A stretch of 64,000 bases of DNA, taken from contig NZ_JAHXBG010000005.1 of assembly GCF_020103725.1 (NCBI RefSeq), positions 248,001 to 312,000 on the forward strand. The letters are read 5' to 3'. The position numbers and the translations under genes were made by a program. The notes under the pieces are model-generated. The model ran no database searches, was not told the DNA's origin, and saw nothing but the letters and a program-made list of their open reading frames with translations. Source of the stretch: Hyalangium gracile (GTDB lineage Bacteria > Myxococcota > Myxococcia > Myxococcales > Myxococcaceae). Shown here in pieces: positions 18,165 to 28,963 of the stretch (position 1 is the stretch's first letter; each line of letters begins with the position of its first letter).

Positions 18165-18371
18165 CGTCTTTTGTTCGAGCCCCCTCTGCCGACCCCTCAC
18201 CTACCGACCGGTCGTGAGGTCATCCGTGACACACTGCGTCGGCTAAGTGCCCGAGATCTCATTAGTTTTTGACACAGATCGAGGCCGGGCCCGGTTGATT
18301 CCCCGTGGAGCCTGTGAGCATAACGGCCCCGGTTGAACCCCCCTTCGCCTCACGCAAGGAGCTGTTGCCAC

Positions 18372-19922
18372 ATGGCTAGCGAAGAGAACTTCATGCGCGC
18401 CCCCGCGCCCACGCCGAAGCGCACCATCTACACGGAGGCGATGGAGATCTTCCACCGCGCCGCCGATCTCATCGGTCTGGACAAGCGCGTCCGGCTCGAG
18501 CTCGAAGAGCCCGACTACGAGCACATCTTCTACGTCACCACCAAGCTCAAGGACCGTCTGGTCCCCCTCGCCCCCGAGGAGGCCAAGGCCTTCTCCGATC
18601 TCTCCGTCACCCAGGTGCGCAACCCCGACGGACTTGAGCGCCTTGCCGACGGCAAGATCATCCTAAATGGCCGCGCCCTGCTGGGCTCGGACGTATCCAT
18701 CCGCCGTGGCCACCTGCGCCTGCCCGATGGCGGCGTCTACCAGCTGGTCCCCGGCGAGTCCCAGCGCTTCAAGGCCTACCGCGTCCAGCACAACCAGGCC
18801 CGCGGCCCCTACAAGGGTGGTATCCGCTACCACCGCGAGGTGTCCCTGGATCTCTTCAAGGCCCTGGCCGCGGAGATGACGTGGAAGACGGCCATCTCCG
18901 AGGTCCCCTTCGGCGGCGGCAAGGGTGGCATCCAGATCGATCCGCGCCAGTACGGCAAGGAGGAGCTGGAGAACATCACCCTGCGCTTCATGTACAAGCT
19001 CAAGAGCCTCATCGGGCCGAACATCGACATCCCCGCCCCGGACGTGGGCACCAACGGGGACATCATGGCCCTCATGTACCGCCAGTACTCGGACGGTGAG
19101 CGCGAGCGCCACAACATGCGCGGCATCGTCACCGGCAAGGACGTGCGCATCGGCGGCTCCGAGGGCCGCGTGAAGGCCACCGGCCAGGGCGTCGTCTACT
19201 GCATCGAGGACTACTACGCCGACCGCGGCGAGACGCTCAAGGGCAAGACGTTCACCATGCAGGGCTTCGGCAACGTGGGCTCCCACTGCGCCGCCATCCT
19301 CTGCAACCTGGGCGCCCGCCTGCTGGCCGTCAATGACGCCGACGGCTCCATCTACAACGGCGACGGCATCGACGTGCCCGCCCTCATGGCCTACGTCAAC
19401 GATCCGAAGAACCTCAAGAAGAGCGTGGCCGGCTTCCCCGGCGCCCAGCGCATCGAGAAGAAGGATCTCTGGGAGATCCAGGCCGACATGCTCATCCCCG
19501 CCGCGCTCGGTGGCGAGATCACCGCGGACGTGGCCGAGAAGCTCAAGGTCAAGCTCATCGCCGAGGGCGCCAACGGCCCCACCACCCCCGAGGCCGACCG
19601 CGTCCTGCAGAAGCGCGGCATCGATCTCATCCCGGACATCATCGCCAACGCCGGCGGCGTCACGGTGAGCTACTACGAGTGGATCCAGAACAAGCGCATG
19701 GAGCGCTGGAGCGAGGCCGAGGTGGATCAGCGCCTCGAGAAGGCGATGAAGCGCAACTACCGCATCATCCGCGACATCTCCCGCAACCAGTCGCGCAAGA
19801 CGGAGATGCACGACAGCCGCCAGTACACCATCGGCAAGGTGGTGGACCCGCGCTGCGCCGCGATGATCCTCGCGCTCAAGCGCATCGAGGCCCACTACCT
19901 GCTCGAGGGCTTCTCGCAGTAA
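18372..19922 (+). CDS. Glutamate dehydrogenase (Glu/Leu/Phe/Val dehydrogenase family)
   Basis: 516 residues from the ATG 18372, with AAGGAG ten bases upstream. It catalyses NAD(P)-linked oxidative deamination of glutamate to 2-oxoglutarate and ammonia, or the reverse. Family signatures are AYRVQHNQARGPYKGGIRYH with the substrate-binding Lys, PFGGGKGGI, the P-A-P-D-V-G-T-N segment, and the Rossmann dinucleotide motif GFGNVGSHCA. Compared with classic enzymes it has a longer N-terminal part (about residues 80-130, including RRGHLRLPDGGVYQLVPGES) ahead of the YRVQHN motif. It is transcribed alone, with a GC-rich hairpin after the stop. Confidence 0.95.
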   Translation: MASEENFMRAPAPTPKRTIYTEAMEIFHRAADLIGLDKRVRLELEEPDYEHIFYVTTKLKDRLVPLAPEEAKAFSDLSVTQVRNPDGLERLADGKIILNGRALLGSDVSIRRGHLRLPDGGVYQLVPGESQRFKAYRVQHNQARGPYKGGIRYHREVSLDLFKALAAEMTWKTAISEVPFGGGKGGIQIDPRQYGKEELENITLRFMYKLKSLIGPNIDIPAPDVGTNGDIMALMYRQYSDGERERHNMRGIVTGKDVRIGGSEGRVKATGQGVVYCIEDYYADRGETLKGKTFTMQGFGNVGSHCAAILCNLGARLLAVNDADGSIYNGDGIDVPALMAYVNDPKNLKKSVAGFPGAQRIEKKDLWEIQADMLIPAALGGEITADVAEKLKVKLIAEGANGPTTPEADRVLQKRGIDLIPDIIANAGGVTVSYYEWIQNKRMERWSEAEVDQRLEKAMKRNYRIIRDISRNQSRKTEMHDSRQYTIGKVVDPRCAAMILALKRIEAHYLLEGFSQ

Positions 19923-19949
19923 CCGTCCCGCGCCTGCCGGCGTGAGACA

Positions 19950-19981
19950 GGGCCCGGTTCCCCGCTCCGGGGGCCGGGCCC
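19950..19981 (+). terminator. GC-rich hairpin after glutamate dehydrogenase
   Basis: An 8-bp perfect stem GGGCCCGG (19950-19957) with CCGGGCCC (19974-19981), with a further partly paired CCCC/GGGG inside. Only a weak T-rich tail (TTCGTGCTT) follows. It sits between two convergent genes and may act for both. Confidence 0.6.
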
Positions 19982-19992
19982 TTCGTGCTTCC

Positions 19993-20340
19993 TCAGTGCA
20001 TCACCCGCTCGCGATCCACCAGCAGCAGCGGCGCCTCGTCCTGCGTCTCGTACGCCACGATGCGCAGGCCCACGCCCCGGCTGTTGCCCTCGCGCCCGTC
20101 CTGCTTCCCGTACGCCAGCGCTACCTGGTAGCGGACCTCGCACAGGCACGTCATCTCCGTGCCGTCCTCGCCCGCGAAGGTGATCTTCAGCTTCTCGCCC
20201 AGCGGCAGCGGCTCGCGCGTTTCCACGAAGAGCCCCCTCGCGCTGATGTTGCGCCCGATGCCTCGCGTCATCCCATCCCGCGTGCTCAGGTAGACGGTGA
20301 AGACCTTGTCGAACCGAAGATGTGAACGGCGCTCGTTCAA
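19993..20340 (-). CDS. PilZ-domain protein
   Basis: About 115 residues, a single PilZ domain predicted to bind cyclic di-GMP. The N-terminal R-x-x-x-R motif reads NERRSHLRFDK and the second binding motif is NISARGLFVE (D/N-x-S-x-x-G). A beta-barrel core follows (EKLKITFAG, CEVRYQVA, GVGLRIVA). The TTG at 20340 is preferred: GGAGG lies nine bases upstream and the resulting MNERRSHLR start is usual for the family. A GTG at 20370 without a ribosome-binding site would add ten residues. Transcribed convergently with glutamate dehydrogenase and divergently from the next gene. Its effector partner is unknown. Confidence 0.88.
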   Translation of the reverse strand: MNERRSHLRFDKVFTVYLSTRDGMTRGIGRNISARGLFVETREPLPLGEKLKITFAGEDGTEMTCLCEVRYQVALAYGKQDGREGNSRGVGLRIVAYETQDEAPLLLVDRERVMH

Positions 20341-20503
20341 GCGGTGGTGCCTCCAAGAGGTGAGGCACACAAACTACATGGTGGGCTCATGTAGTCAAAA
20401 TATCTACTCCTCGCTACCTGTGCGTACCCATTGAAGAAGAGGTGGCTTCAGCGATCGGGAGTGGCACGATCCGCGCCCCACCCTTCCCGGAGTTGTCGCC
20501 ACC

Positions 20504-21139
20504 GTGAATCGCTTCCTCGTCACCGTTGCCCTGCTGCTGCCCGCGCTCGCCCTGGCGGACGTGGATCCCCGCTTCGCTCGGATGCGTGACGCCGCCGAGC
20601 CGCTGGGAGGCCTGAGCGCCTTCCTCAACCGCTACATCGGCGAGTGCGGAGACATGTTCGCCAGCAGCGACTGCCGCACGAAGGCGGACGAGTTCCGGAA
20701 GAACTACCGGGGCAAGAAGATGTACATGATCGTCACCGAGGACGTGGCGACCATGGTGTCCCCGGGCCCGTACCAGCCAGCCACGGGCAACTTCATCATC
20801 AACATCCTGCCCTTCTTCCCCGGTGGGAAGTACGCGCTGACACACGGCACGCCGAAGAAGACGGACGCGCAGGGCAACCCCGTGCTCCCGCTGCTGAGCG
20901 TGTCCGGCACCACGCCGGAGGGGTGGACCGGCGGCATGTTCGCGCGGCTGTTCTCCTCCAAGGGCATCCGCGTCCAGGTCGTCTTCACCCCGCTGGACAT
21001 CTGGAGCCTGCCCAAGCCCTCGGGCGGGAAGACGTTCGGCGTGGCCGCCCGCGTGGAGGCCATCCTCCTGACGGAGGGGCGCACCGGCGAGGAGCTGGGG
21101 CTCTGGCTGGACGGCAAGGACGCCCCCAAGAAGAAGTAG
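20504..21139 (+). CDS. Conserved-looking exported protein of unknown function
   Basis: 211 residues starting at a GTG, with a clear Sec signal (MNRFLVTVALLLPALALA, predicted cut after ALA). The mature part has two Cys close together (GECGDMFASSDCRTK), suggesting a disulfide, then a mostly beta stretch with FIINILPFFPGGKYALTHGTP and VSGTTPEGWTGGMFARLFSSKGIRVQVVF. The C-terminus is Lys-rich. No enzyme motif or lipobox is seen, so it should be periplasmic or secreted. I do not recognise a functional family. It is divergent from the PilZ gene with a 163-bp gap. Confidence 0.78.
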   Translation: MNRFLVTVALLLPALALADVDPRFARMRDAAEPLGGLSAFLNRYIGECGDMFASSDCRTKADEFRKNYRGKKMYMIVTEDVATMVSPGPYQPATGNFIINILPFFPGGKYALTHGTPKKTDAQGNPVLPLLSVSGTTPEGWTGGMFARLFSSKGIRVQVVFTPLDIWSLPKPSGGKTFGVAARVEAILLTEGRTGEELGLWLDGKDAPKKK

Positions 21140-21194
21140 CCGGCTCCCGTGCCAGGGCAGCTGCCTGGCCAGGGAGGCGCCCTGTCAGCGAACC

Positions 21195-21232
21195 GGTACC
21201 GAACTGGTATGACAAGCAGACCAGTTCGGACC
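21195..21232. repeat. Long inverted repeat in a convergent intergenic gap
   Basis: Perfect 10-bp arms CCGAACTGGT (21199-21208) and ACCAGTTCGG (21220-21229) flank an 11-nt loop. GGT (21195-21197) and ACC (21230-21232) extend the stem past a single bulged A. No T tract follows on either strand. It lies between convergent genes (173 bp), so it may be an mRNA-end structure; the AACTGGT/ACCAGTT core also resembles a GntR-type operator. Confidence 0.7.
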
Positions 21233-21312
21233 GAATTCGCCCGGCAGGGGGACGGACCGGACGCGGGGTTAGAGCTTGAACGTCCACGCTCACCGAGTCC
21301 ACGTACCCGGGC

Positions 21313-22779
21313 TCAGGGTGAGAGCGCCACGTATTGCTGAACCTCGCCGCGCTGCACCCGCAGCAGGACATTGGCGCCCGCGCCCTTCTCCAGCGCCGCG
21401 CGCACGCCCGCCACGTCCTTCACCCGGCGGCGGTTCACCTCGGTGACCACGTCCCCGGCGATCAGGCCCGCCTGCGCCGCGACGCTGCGCGGCACGACGC
21501 CCGTCACCAGCGCGCCCGCATACGGCTCGTACCCCATCTGCGTGGCCACGTCCGGCGACAAGTCTCCCAGCACCAGCCCCAGCTCCTCCACGTTCCCTGG
21601 GCTGGAGAGCGCCCGCAGTGTCTCCGGCGCCGGACGCACGGACAGCGTCACCGACACCTCCCGCGTCTCGCTCCCACGCATGAGGGTCAGCTTCGTCTCG
21701 GTGCCGGGTGCCATCAGCGCCACCTTGCGCAGCAGCTGCTGGTAGGAGGCCATGGCCTTGCCGTTCACCGCCAGCAGGCGGTCTCCCGGACGGAGCCCCG
21801 CCTTGGCCGCGGGGCTCTTGCGGTAGACGTCCTTCACCACCAGCGCGCGCCCGTCATTGCGCGCATCCGTGCCGGGGTACGCATCGTCGATGTCCACCCC
21901 GAGCCACCCGCGCTCCAGCCGGCCGTTCTCGCGCAGGTTGGGCAGCAGATCCTTCACCATGTTGATGGGCACCGCGAAGCCGATGCCCTGCCCCTGGCTC
22001 ATGATGGCGGTGTTCACGCCCACCACCTCGCCACGCATGTTGAAGAGCGGGCCGCCCGAGTTTCCCGGGTTGATCAGCGCGTCCGTCTGGATGAAGTCGT
22101 CGAACACGCCTATCCCCAGCACGCGCTCCTTGGCGGAGATCATCCCGTGCGCCACCGAGTGATCCAGCCCGAACGGGTTGCCGATGGCCACCACCCAGTC
22201 CCCCACCTCGAGCCGGTCCGAGTCTCCCAGGTATACCGCCGGGAGCACCTCCGGGCCTACGTCGCTCAGCCGCAGCAGCGCCACGTCCGTGGACGCATCC
22301 CGCCCCACCACCTGGGCATCGAACTCGCGCCCGTCCGCCAGGCGCACGACGATGGCCCGCGCCTGGGCCACCACGTGGTTGTTGGTCACCACCAGCCCGT
22401 CCGGCGTCAGCACGAAGCCCGAGCCCGTGGAGCGCCCCGAGACGCCCATCTTCGGCACGTTCGCCGTGGTGATGTTGACGACCCCCGCCTCCACCGCGTG
22501 GATCAGCGGCGCCAGCGAGGTGGGGGGAACGAAGTGGGGAATGCCCGGATCGTCGGCGGCGCGCTCACGCCACAGTCCCAGGGGTACTCCCGGGCTGGAA
22601 GGCCGCTCCACGGGAGGGTTGAGGAAGGCCGCCTGCTCCCGAGCCCGCGCCTGGAGCCAGGCGTCCACGCCCGGGTCCGCCATCGCGGACGAGGCGAGCA
22701 CCAGACTCGACAGGAGCAGGCAGCGGAGCGAGCGGAGAGAGACCATCGTTCGGGTCATGGCGACGGAGGCAACAGACAC
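21313..22779 (-). CDS. HtrA/DegP-type periplasmic serine protease, two PDZ domains
   Basis: 488 residues. A Sec signal (SLRCLLLSSLVLASSAMA) is followed by a trypsin-like domain with His135 (VTNNHVVA), Asp165 (DASTDVALLRL) and Ser241 (NPGNSGGPLFN). Two PDZ domains lie at about 285-370 and 385-480. The role is periplasmic quality control: degrading or chaperoning misfolded envelope proteins. It is the last of four same-strand genes (ftsH, sigma-1.1 protein, grpE, this), 31 bp after grpE, so co-expression in envelope or heat stress is likely. The GTG at 22779 and the ATG at 22758 are both possible starts. Confidence 0.94.
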   Translation of the reverse strand: MSVASVAMTRTMVSLRSLRCLLLSSLVLASSAMADPGVDAWLQARAREQAAFLNPPVERPSSPGVPLGLWRERAADDPGIPHFVPPTSLAPLIHAVEAGVVNITTANVPKMGVSGRSTGSGFVLTPDGLVVTNNHVVAQARAIVVRLADGREFDAQVVGRDASTDVALLRLSDVGPEVLPAVYLGDSDRLEVGDWVVAIGNPFGLDHSVAHGMISAKERVLGIGVFDDFIQTDALINPGNSGGPLFNMRGEVVGVNTAIMSQGQGIGFAVPINMVKDLLPNLRENGRLERGWLGVDIDDAYPGTDARNDGRALVVKDVYRKSPAAKAGLRPGDRLLAVNGKAMASYQQLLRKVALMAPGTETKLTLMRGSETREVSVTLSVRPAPETLRALSSPGNVEELGLVLGDLSPDVATQMGYEPYAGALVTGVVPRSVAAQAGLIAGDVVTEVNRRRVKDVAGVRAALEKGAGANVLLRVQRGEVQQYVALSP

Positions 22780-22810
22780 CCCCCTCGCCTATTTCCCGCC
22801 GGGCAGCCGG

Positions 22811-23443
22811 TCAAGCCTGCGCTGGGGCCACGTACTTGGCCACCTTCACCCGCGCCGGACGGATGACCCGGTCCTTCATCCGGTAGCCGGCCCGCACCTC
22901 GGCCACCACCTTCTGATCGTCCTCCGGCTGGGGGGTGATCTCCATGTCGGCCGCCTCGGCCGTGTTGGGATCGAACGGCTGGCCCACCACCTGGAGCCGC
23001 TCGATGCCCAGCGACTGCACCTTGGAGAGCAGCCCGTCGCGGATCATCTTCACGCCCTGCCCCAGCGGAGAGCTGGCCTCCTGGCCGCTCATCGACAGGC
23101 AGCGGTCCAGCTCGTCGATGGCCTCCAGGAGCGAGACGGCCACGTTGCCGCGCTCCACGTCCATCATCCGCTCGCGCTCGCGGGTGAGCCGCTGCTTGAA
23201 CTCCTCGCGGTCCTTGTTGACCGCCTGGTAGGCCCGCGCCAGCTCATCCACGCGGCGGCGAGCCGCATCCAGCTCCGCCTCCAGCCGCTGCCGCTCCGCG
23301 TCCTGCCCAGGCGGAGCCTCTTGCCGAGGAGCTGACTCCTCGGCAGTGGTGCCCTCCGGCGGTTGCCCCTGCTGCGAGGCCACCGACTCGGCGGTGCGGG
23401 ACTGATCCTGGCTCTTGTCCTCAGTACGGGGATTGCCGTCCAT
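22811..23443 (-). CDS. grpE: GrpE nucleotide-exchange factor
   Basis: 210 residues from the ATG 23443 (MDGNPRTEDKSQ), with AGG six bases upstream; a longer form from 23464 is possible. A disordered Gln/Glu/Pro-rich lead of about 55 residues is followed by the long GrpE coiled coil (QRLEAELDAARRRVDELARA) and the head domain with VGQPFDPNTAEAADME and RMKDRVIRPARVKVAK. GrpE releases ADP from DnaK so the chaperone cycle can turn over. No dnaK or dnaJ is in the window. The neighbours are protease and heat-shock-type genes on the same strand. Confidence 0.93.
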   Translation of the reverse strand: MDGNPRTEDKSQDQSRTAESVASQQGQPPEGTTAEESAPRQEAPPGQDAERQRLEAELDAARRRVDELARAYQAVNKDREEFKQRLTRERERMMDVERGNVAVSLLEAIDELDRCLSMSGQEASSPLGQGVKMIRDGLLSKVQSLGIERLQVVGQPFDPNTAEAADMEITPQPEDDQKVVAEVRAGYRMKDRVIRPARVKVAKYVAPAQA

Positions 23444-23566
23444 GTCGAACCTGCGTCGATCCATTGACGCGGGAGTACGCGCCGTTGTGGGTGTCGTCCA
23501 ATTCCTACATCCCTGAACAGCCCGAACGTAACCGCCGTGTCGGGTCTGTCAACGCGCGGCGTGCTT

Positions 23567-23815
23567 CTAGTGCTCGGAAGGAGCCGGCTCCTGCTCCTCG
23601 AGCATGAAGCCGTGATCCACCTGGCCGGTCACCTCGTCGATGATCTCCACCTGGGCTGCTCGCAGCGAGTAGTAGAGCAGCCAGCGCTCGGCGGCCGTGA
23701 GCGTCCCGGCCGGCAGGGCGCTCTCGATCTCCTGCACCGTCAGCCGGCCCTCCCGAAGCCCCTTCGCGAAGAGCGCCTTTCGAGCCATGTAGCTCTTCCC
23801 AATCCTGTTCTCCAC
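23567..23815 (-). CDS. Stand-alone sigma-70 region 1.1 domain protein
   Basis: 82 residues that resemble region 1.1 of primary sigma factors: helices KALFAKGLREGRLTVQEIES and TAAERWLLYYSLRAAQVEII, then an acidic tail. The rest of a sigma factor is absent. Region 1.1 normally occupies the RNA polymerase DNA channel before promoter entry and masks sigma DNA binding, so a free copy could tune polymerase. That is inference. The GTG start has AAGGAGG nine bases upstream. It lies between ftsH and grpE on the same strand, which suggests stress-linked expression. Confidence 0.75.
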   Translation of the reverse strand: MENRIGKSYMARKALFAKGLREGRLTVQEIESALPAGTLTAAERWLLYYSLRAAQVEIIDEVTGQVDHGFMLEEQEPAPSEH

Positions 23816-23909
23816 GGCCGCCGCCTCCTTTTCGTCCTAACGTAATTCTTGTTTTTGACGCCGCAGGAAGCGGCACGTTCCGACGCCTGTCCCACAGGGA
23901 AGCAGGCGA

Positions 23910-25970
<2,061 letters not shown>

Positions 25971-26093
25971 GCTCGCCCTCCCCGGCCTCGGACGACATGT
26001 GCCGAGGCGTCACACCTGTCGGCCAAAGATGGTCACCACCTCCAGTCCGTCAACCCGACGCATTTCTCTAGGTGTTCGCGTCCGAACTTCGAG

Positions 26094-27029
26094 TCAACGG
26101 CAGTCAGTGCGATACAAGGGTTGCCCAGTGAACTCAGACCCGAGCAGATAGCCCCGTCCCCCCGGCGTGAAGGTGACGGCCTCCGACTGGGCCTGGCTGG
26201 CTCCGGGCACCTCGGCCACCTCTCCGGCGATCAGCTCCTCCAGGCTTTTTGCCTGAGCGCGCCGCACCTCCCAGACGCGGGTATAGGTGCGCAACAGCAG
26301 ACGCTCGCCCGAAGGGTTCAGGTCCGCACCGGTGGTCAGCCGATCGACGTCCTGCGGCGCGCGCAGCGTCCCCAGCTTCCTGGCCTTCACCCGCTCGTTG
26401 GGGCCCAGGCCATCCAGCGCGTAGACGTCCCCCAGCGAGTCGGGTGTCTTGGTGATGACAGCCAGTCGCCCCGTGCGGGCGTCGATCAGCAGCGACTCGG
26501 CGTTGTGGGGGGTGTCCGGGTAGGTGAACGCCAGCGCCTCGACAGGCAGGGTGGCATCCACGAGCTGCTCCGGCTCCGGCACGCGGAAGACGCGCACCTG
26601 CTCCCGCTTCTGGAAGTTGTCTCCAATGTCCGCCAGGTACAGGCACGGCGGCGCGTCGGCCCGGGGCTCGCAGGGGCCCACGGCGATGTCCTCGATGTCC
26701 CGCGGCGTGGAGCCCGTCAGCGTGAGGGTGGCACGGATCTTCCCGCTGTCTTCCACCGCATACACCCGGAAGGCGTTGTCCGAGTCGTTGTGGGCCCAGA
26801 AGACGCCGGGGTGCCGGGCGCTGGCCGCCAGCCCGGACAGCTCGGCCAGCTCCACGGGCACCTCGCCCGTCTTCCGGGGAACACCATAGAGGGTGCAGCC
26901 GGGCACCCCGACGGCGGGGGGATAGAGGGCTCCGGCGTCCGGGGTGGAGTCCTGCTGGGACGTGGCGGGCTTGGAGCTCGAGCAGGCGCACCCGAGGCCC
27001 GCGAGCAGGACCAGGGCCAGGCGTCGCAC
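26094..27029 (-). CDS. Beta-propeller-like lipoprotein of unknown function
   Basis: 311 residues. The N-terminus MRRLALVLLAGLGCACSSS is a lipoprotein signal. The mature protein has repeated beta blade-like stretches: LSGLAASARHPGVFWAHNDS, IRATLTLTGSTPRDIEDIAVG, PCLYLADIGDNFQKREQVRVF, ESLLIDARTGRLAVITK and GAGLNPSG-type turns. The pattern is that of six-bladed propellers of the SdiA-regulated/esterase-like type. No catalytic motif is certain. It ends 1 bp from the start region of the NUDIX gene upstream, so the two are probably co-transcribed. Envelope location is predicted; function is unknown. Confidence 0.78.
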   Translation of the reverse strand: MRRLALVLLAGLGCACSSSKPATSQQDSTPDAGALYPPAVGVPGCTLYGVPRKTGEVPVELAELSGLAASARHPGVFWAHNDSDNAFRVYAVEDSGKIRATLTLTGSTPRDIEDIAVGPCEPRADAPPCLYLADIGDNFQKREQVRVFRVPEPEQLVDATLPVEALAFTYPDTPHNAESLLIDARTGRLAVITKTPDSLGDVYALDGLGPNERVKARKLGTLRAPQDVDRLTTGADLNPSGERLLLRTYTRVWEVRRAQAKSLEELIAGEVAEVPGASQAQSEAVTFTPGGRGYLLGSEFTGQPLYRTDCR

Positions 27030-27030
27030 G

Positions 27031-27438
27031 TCAGGCTTCCAGGTCGAGCAGCTTCGCCAGCGTCTTCGCGTCCGCGTCGGGGAACTGGTACTGCGACATC
27101 TGCTCCAGCGTCACCCAGCGGTGATCGTGTACGCGCAGGTGCTGGATGGGCGCCTTCGAATCGCGCAGCCGGCAGCGGAAGACGCGGAAGTCGATGTCGT
27201 ACTTCGGATACTCGTGGTGGGTGTGCATGGCCTCTTCGAGCACCACGACGTCCACCCCCATCTCCTCGCGGATCTCCCGCGCGAGCGCCTGGGGATCGGT
27301 CTCCCCCTCCTCCACGCGGCCACCCGGGAACTCCCACAGCAGCGGGAGCGACGCCTTGGGCGGTCGCTGGGTGATGAGGTAGCACCCTTCGTCGTTCTGC
27401 AGCATCGCGCCCACGACGCGGATCTGACGGCGACCCAT
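27031..27438 (-). CDS. NUDIX hydrolase (MutT-like)
   Basis: 135 residues with a complete Nudix box: G at about 40, then RVEEGETDPQALAREIREEMGV, matching G-x5-E-x7-R-E-U-x-E-E-x-G-U. The flanking WEFPGG and the short size fit the MutT/8-oxo-dGTPase branch, which clears oxidised nucleotides, though other nucleoside-diphosphate substrates are possible. It is cytoplasmic. The lipoprotein gene follows directly on the same strand. The ATG has a clear GGAGA stretch upstream in the gap. Confidence 0.92.
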   Translation of the reverse strand: MGRRQIRVVGAMLQNDEGCYLITQRPPKASLPLLWEFPGGRVEEGETDPQALAREIREEMGVDVVVLEEAMHTHHEYPKYDIDFRVFRCRLRDSKAPIQHLRVHDHRWVTLEQMSQYQFPDADAKTLAKLLDLEA

Positions 27439-27559
27439 ACGTTCTCCTGTCTCCTCGGAGGGGAGAGGGGCGGCCTAACACAGCACCCGCCCGGCGCCAA
27501 TCACCGTCAAAGCCTGTGCACGTCCGGGCAGGGGCGCTACCCCTGCCTGCCCTCCCCTC

Positions 27560-28789
27560 TCAACGGGAGGGAGCCTCCCGCTTGCGGCGCCCCGCCCCCG
27601 CGGCGGTCCCCCGGCGTCCCGAGGGGCCCCCGGCAGCCTTGTGGGCCGCCTGGGCACTCGAGGAAGGGAGCGCTCGGGAGGAGGCGCCCTTGGCCTTCCC
27701 GCGAGACGTGAGCCGGACCAGGGCCGCCACCTCCCGCTCCGCCTCCCGCCGGCCATAGAGCTGGCCGATGCGCCACAGGTGCAGGCGCAGCTCATGGCCG
27801 AACTCCTCGCACGAGGCGTAGCGGTCCGTCCGGCGCGGGGCCAGGGCGCGGCGGAGGATGGGCCGCAGGCCGGCGGAGAGGTTGCGGGTGGCCTCGGCCA
27901 CGTCCCGCGAGGTCAGCTCCCGGATCTTGCTGACGAAGCCCCACGTCAGCTTCCGGATCCGCGCCCGGAGATCCATCACGAGCGCGACCGCGGCGCGATC
28001 CCCGGTCCCCAGCGCGGAGGCCTCCTCCACCCGACGGCGGAGCTCGTGCAGCTCCTGGGTGACGCGATCGGAGCCCTCGATCAGCGGCCGGCCCGTGAGC
28101 AGGTGCAGGAGCACGGCGGCCAGCGAGAACTGATCGGCGCGCCCGTCGATGAGCCCCTTGCGCGTCAGCTCGGGCGAGGCATAGGCGAGGTTGCCGGGCA
28201 GCACGTCATCCTCGGTGGGCTGGCGCTCCGGCAGCGAGGCCCAGACGGCCCCGAAGTCGGAGAGCTTCACCTCGCCCCGGGTGCCCACCAGGAGGGTGCG
28301 CGGCGACACGTTGCGGTGGACCAGGCGCAGCCAGCGCCCCTGCTCCGTGGTGAGCATGTGGGCGTGGTGGAGCGCGTCCGCGGCCTCGGCGCCCAGGTAG
28401 CACGCGAAGGCCTCCGACAGCGGCTTGCCCGCCTGCGCGGCGAACTCGAGGATGGTGTCCAGCCGGTGCCCCTCCACGTACTCGAGCACCAGGTAGGGGT
28501 CTCCAGCGGTGCCCTCCAGGTCGTGCATGCCCGCGATGCCCGGGTGCCTCAGCCGCGCGGTGATGGCCACCTCCTCCATGAGGCGCCGGTAGTCCTCCTC
28601 GCGGCAGTCCCGGGCCAGCCGCTTGAGCACGACATAGTCCCCCGTGTTCGTATCGAAGCGCCGACGGGCGAGCAGCAGCTCTCCGTGCCAGGTCTGCTCC
28701 AGGGGCTGGATGAGCTCGTACGTCGTACGGCCGGATTGCAGGAGCACAGGACCTGTGGCCGACGGACGGTCCGAGGGGGTGCTCGACAT
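27560..28789 (-). CDS. Ser/Thr protein kinase-fold protein, probable pseudokinase
   Basis: 409 residues from the ATG 28789, chosen because AGGAG lies seven bases upstream. The kinase fold spans about residues 20-300. The ATP Lys (VVLKRL), alpha-C Glu (MEEVAITARLRHP) and DFG are present. The catalytic loop reads HRNVSPRTLL in place of H-R-D...N, so both the catalytic Asp and the Mg-binding Asn are lost, and the glycine loop (LEQTWHGELLLAR) lacks its G-x-G. It should bind partners or nucleotide rather than phosphorylate. The C-terminus is a basic Ala/Arg/Ser-rich tail. It is divergent from an XRE regulator gene. Confidence 0.88.
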   Translation of the reverse strand: MSSTPSDRPSATGPVLLQSGRTTYELIQPLEQTWHGELLLARRRFDTNTGDYVVLKRLARDCREEDYRRLMEEVAITARLRHPGIAGMHDLEGTAGDPYLVLEYVEGHRLDTILEFAAQAGKPLSEAFACYLGAEAADALHHAHMLTTEQGRWLRLVHRNVSPRTLLVGTRGEVKLSDFGAVWASLPERQPTEDDVLPGNLAYASPELTRKGLIDGRADQFSLAAVLLHLLTGRPLIEGSDRVTQELHELRRRVEEASALGTGDRAAVALVMDLRARIRKLTWGFVSKIRELTSRDVAEATRNLSAGLRPILRRALAPRRTDRYASCEEFGHELRLHLWRIGQLYGRREAEREVAALVRLTSRGKAKGASSRALPSSSAQAAHKAAGGPSGRRGTAAGAGRRKREAPSR

Positions 28790-28963
28790 GAAGGGGCTCC
28801 TCATTTCGTTCGATTGGGGCTGGGGACCTTCCCCCAGGAGACAACCCAAAGGGTAAATTTTCCGCGACTCTACGTCGAGAGTAGCCCCAGCGGGGAAGAT
28901 CGGGTGGGAAAGACGCGCCGGGGTTTCCTGGCATAGGCTGGCCTCCCCCATGGAGGCCCTCCC

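Noticed and set aside
18269..18297. TTGACA (18269-18274) as a promoter for glutamate dehydrogenase
   Set aside because: The -35 hexamer is perfect but no acceptable -10 hexamer lies at 16-18 bp, so it is not supported.
18663..19895. 410-codon open frame on the minus strand
   Set aside because: Antisense to glutamate dehydrogenase, rich in Leu, Ala, Asp and Val with no motifs; it is a codon-bias shadow.
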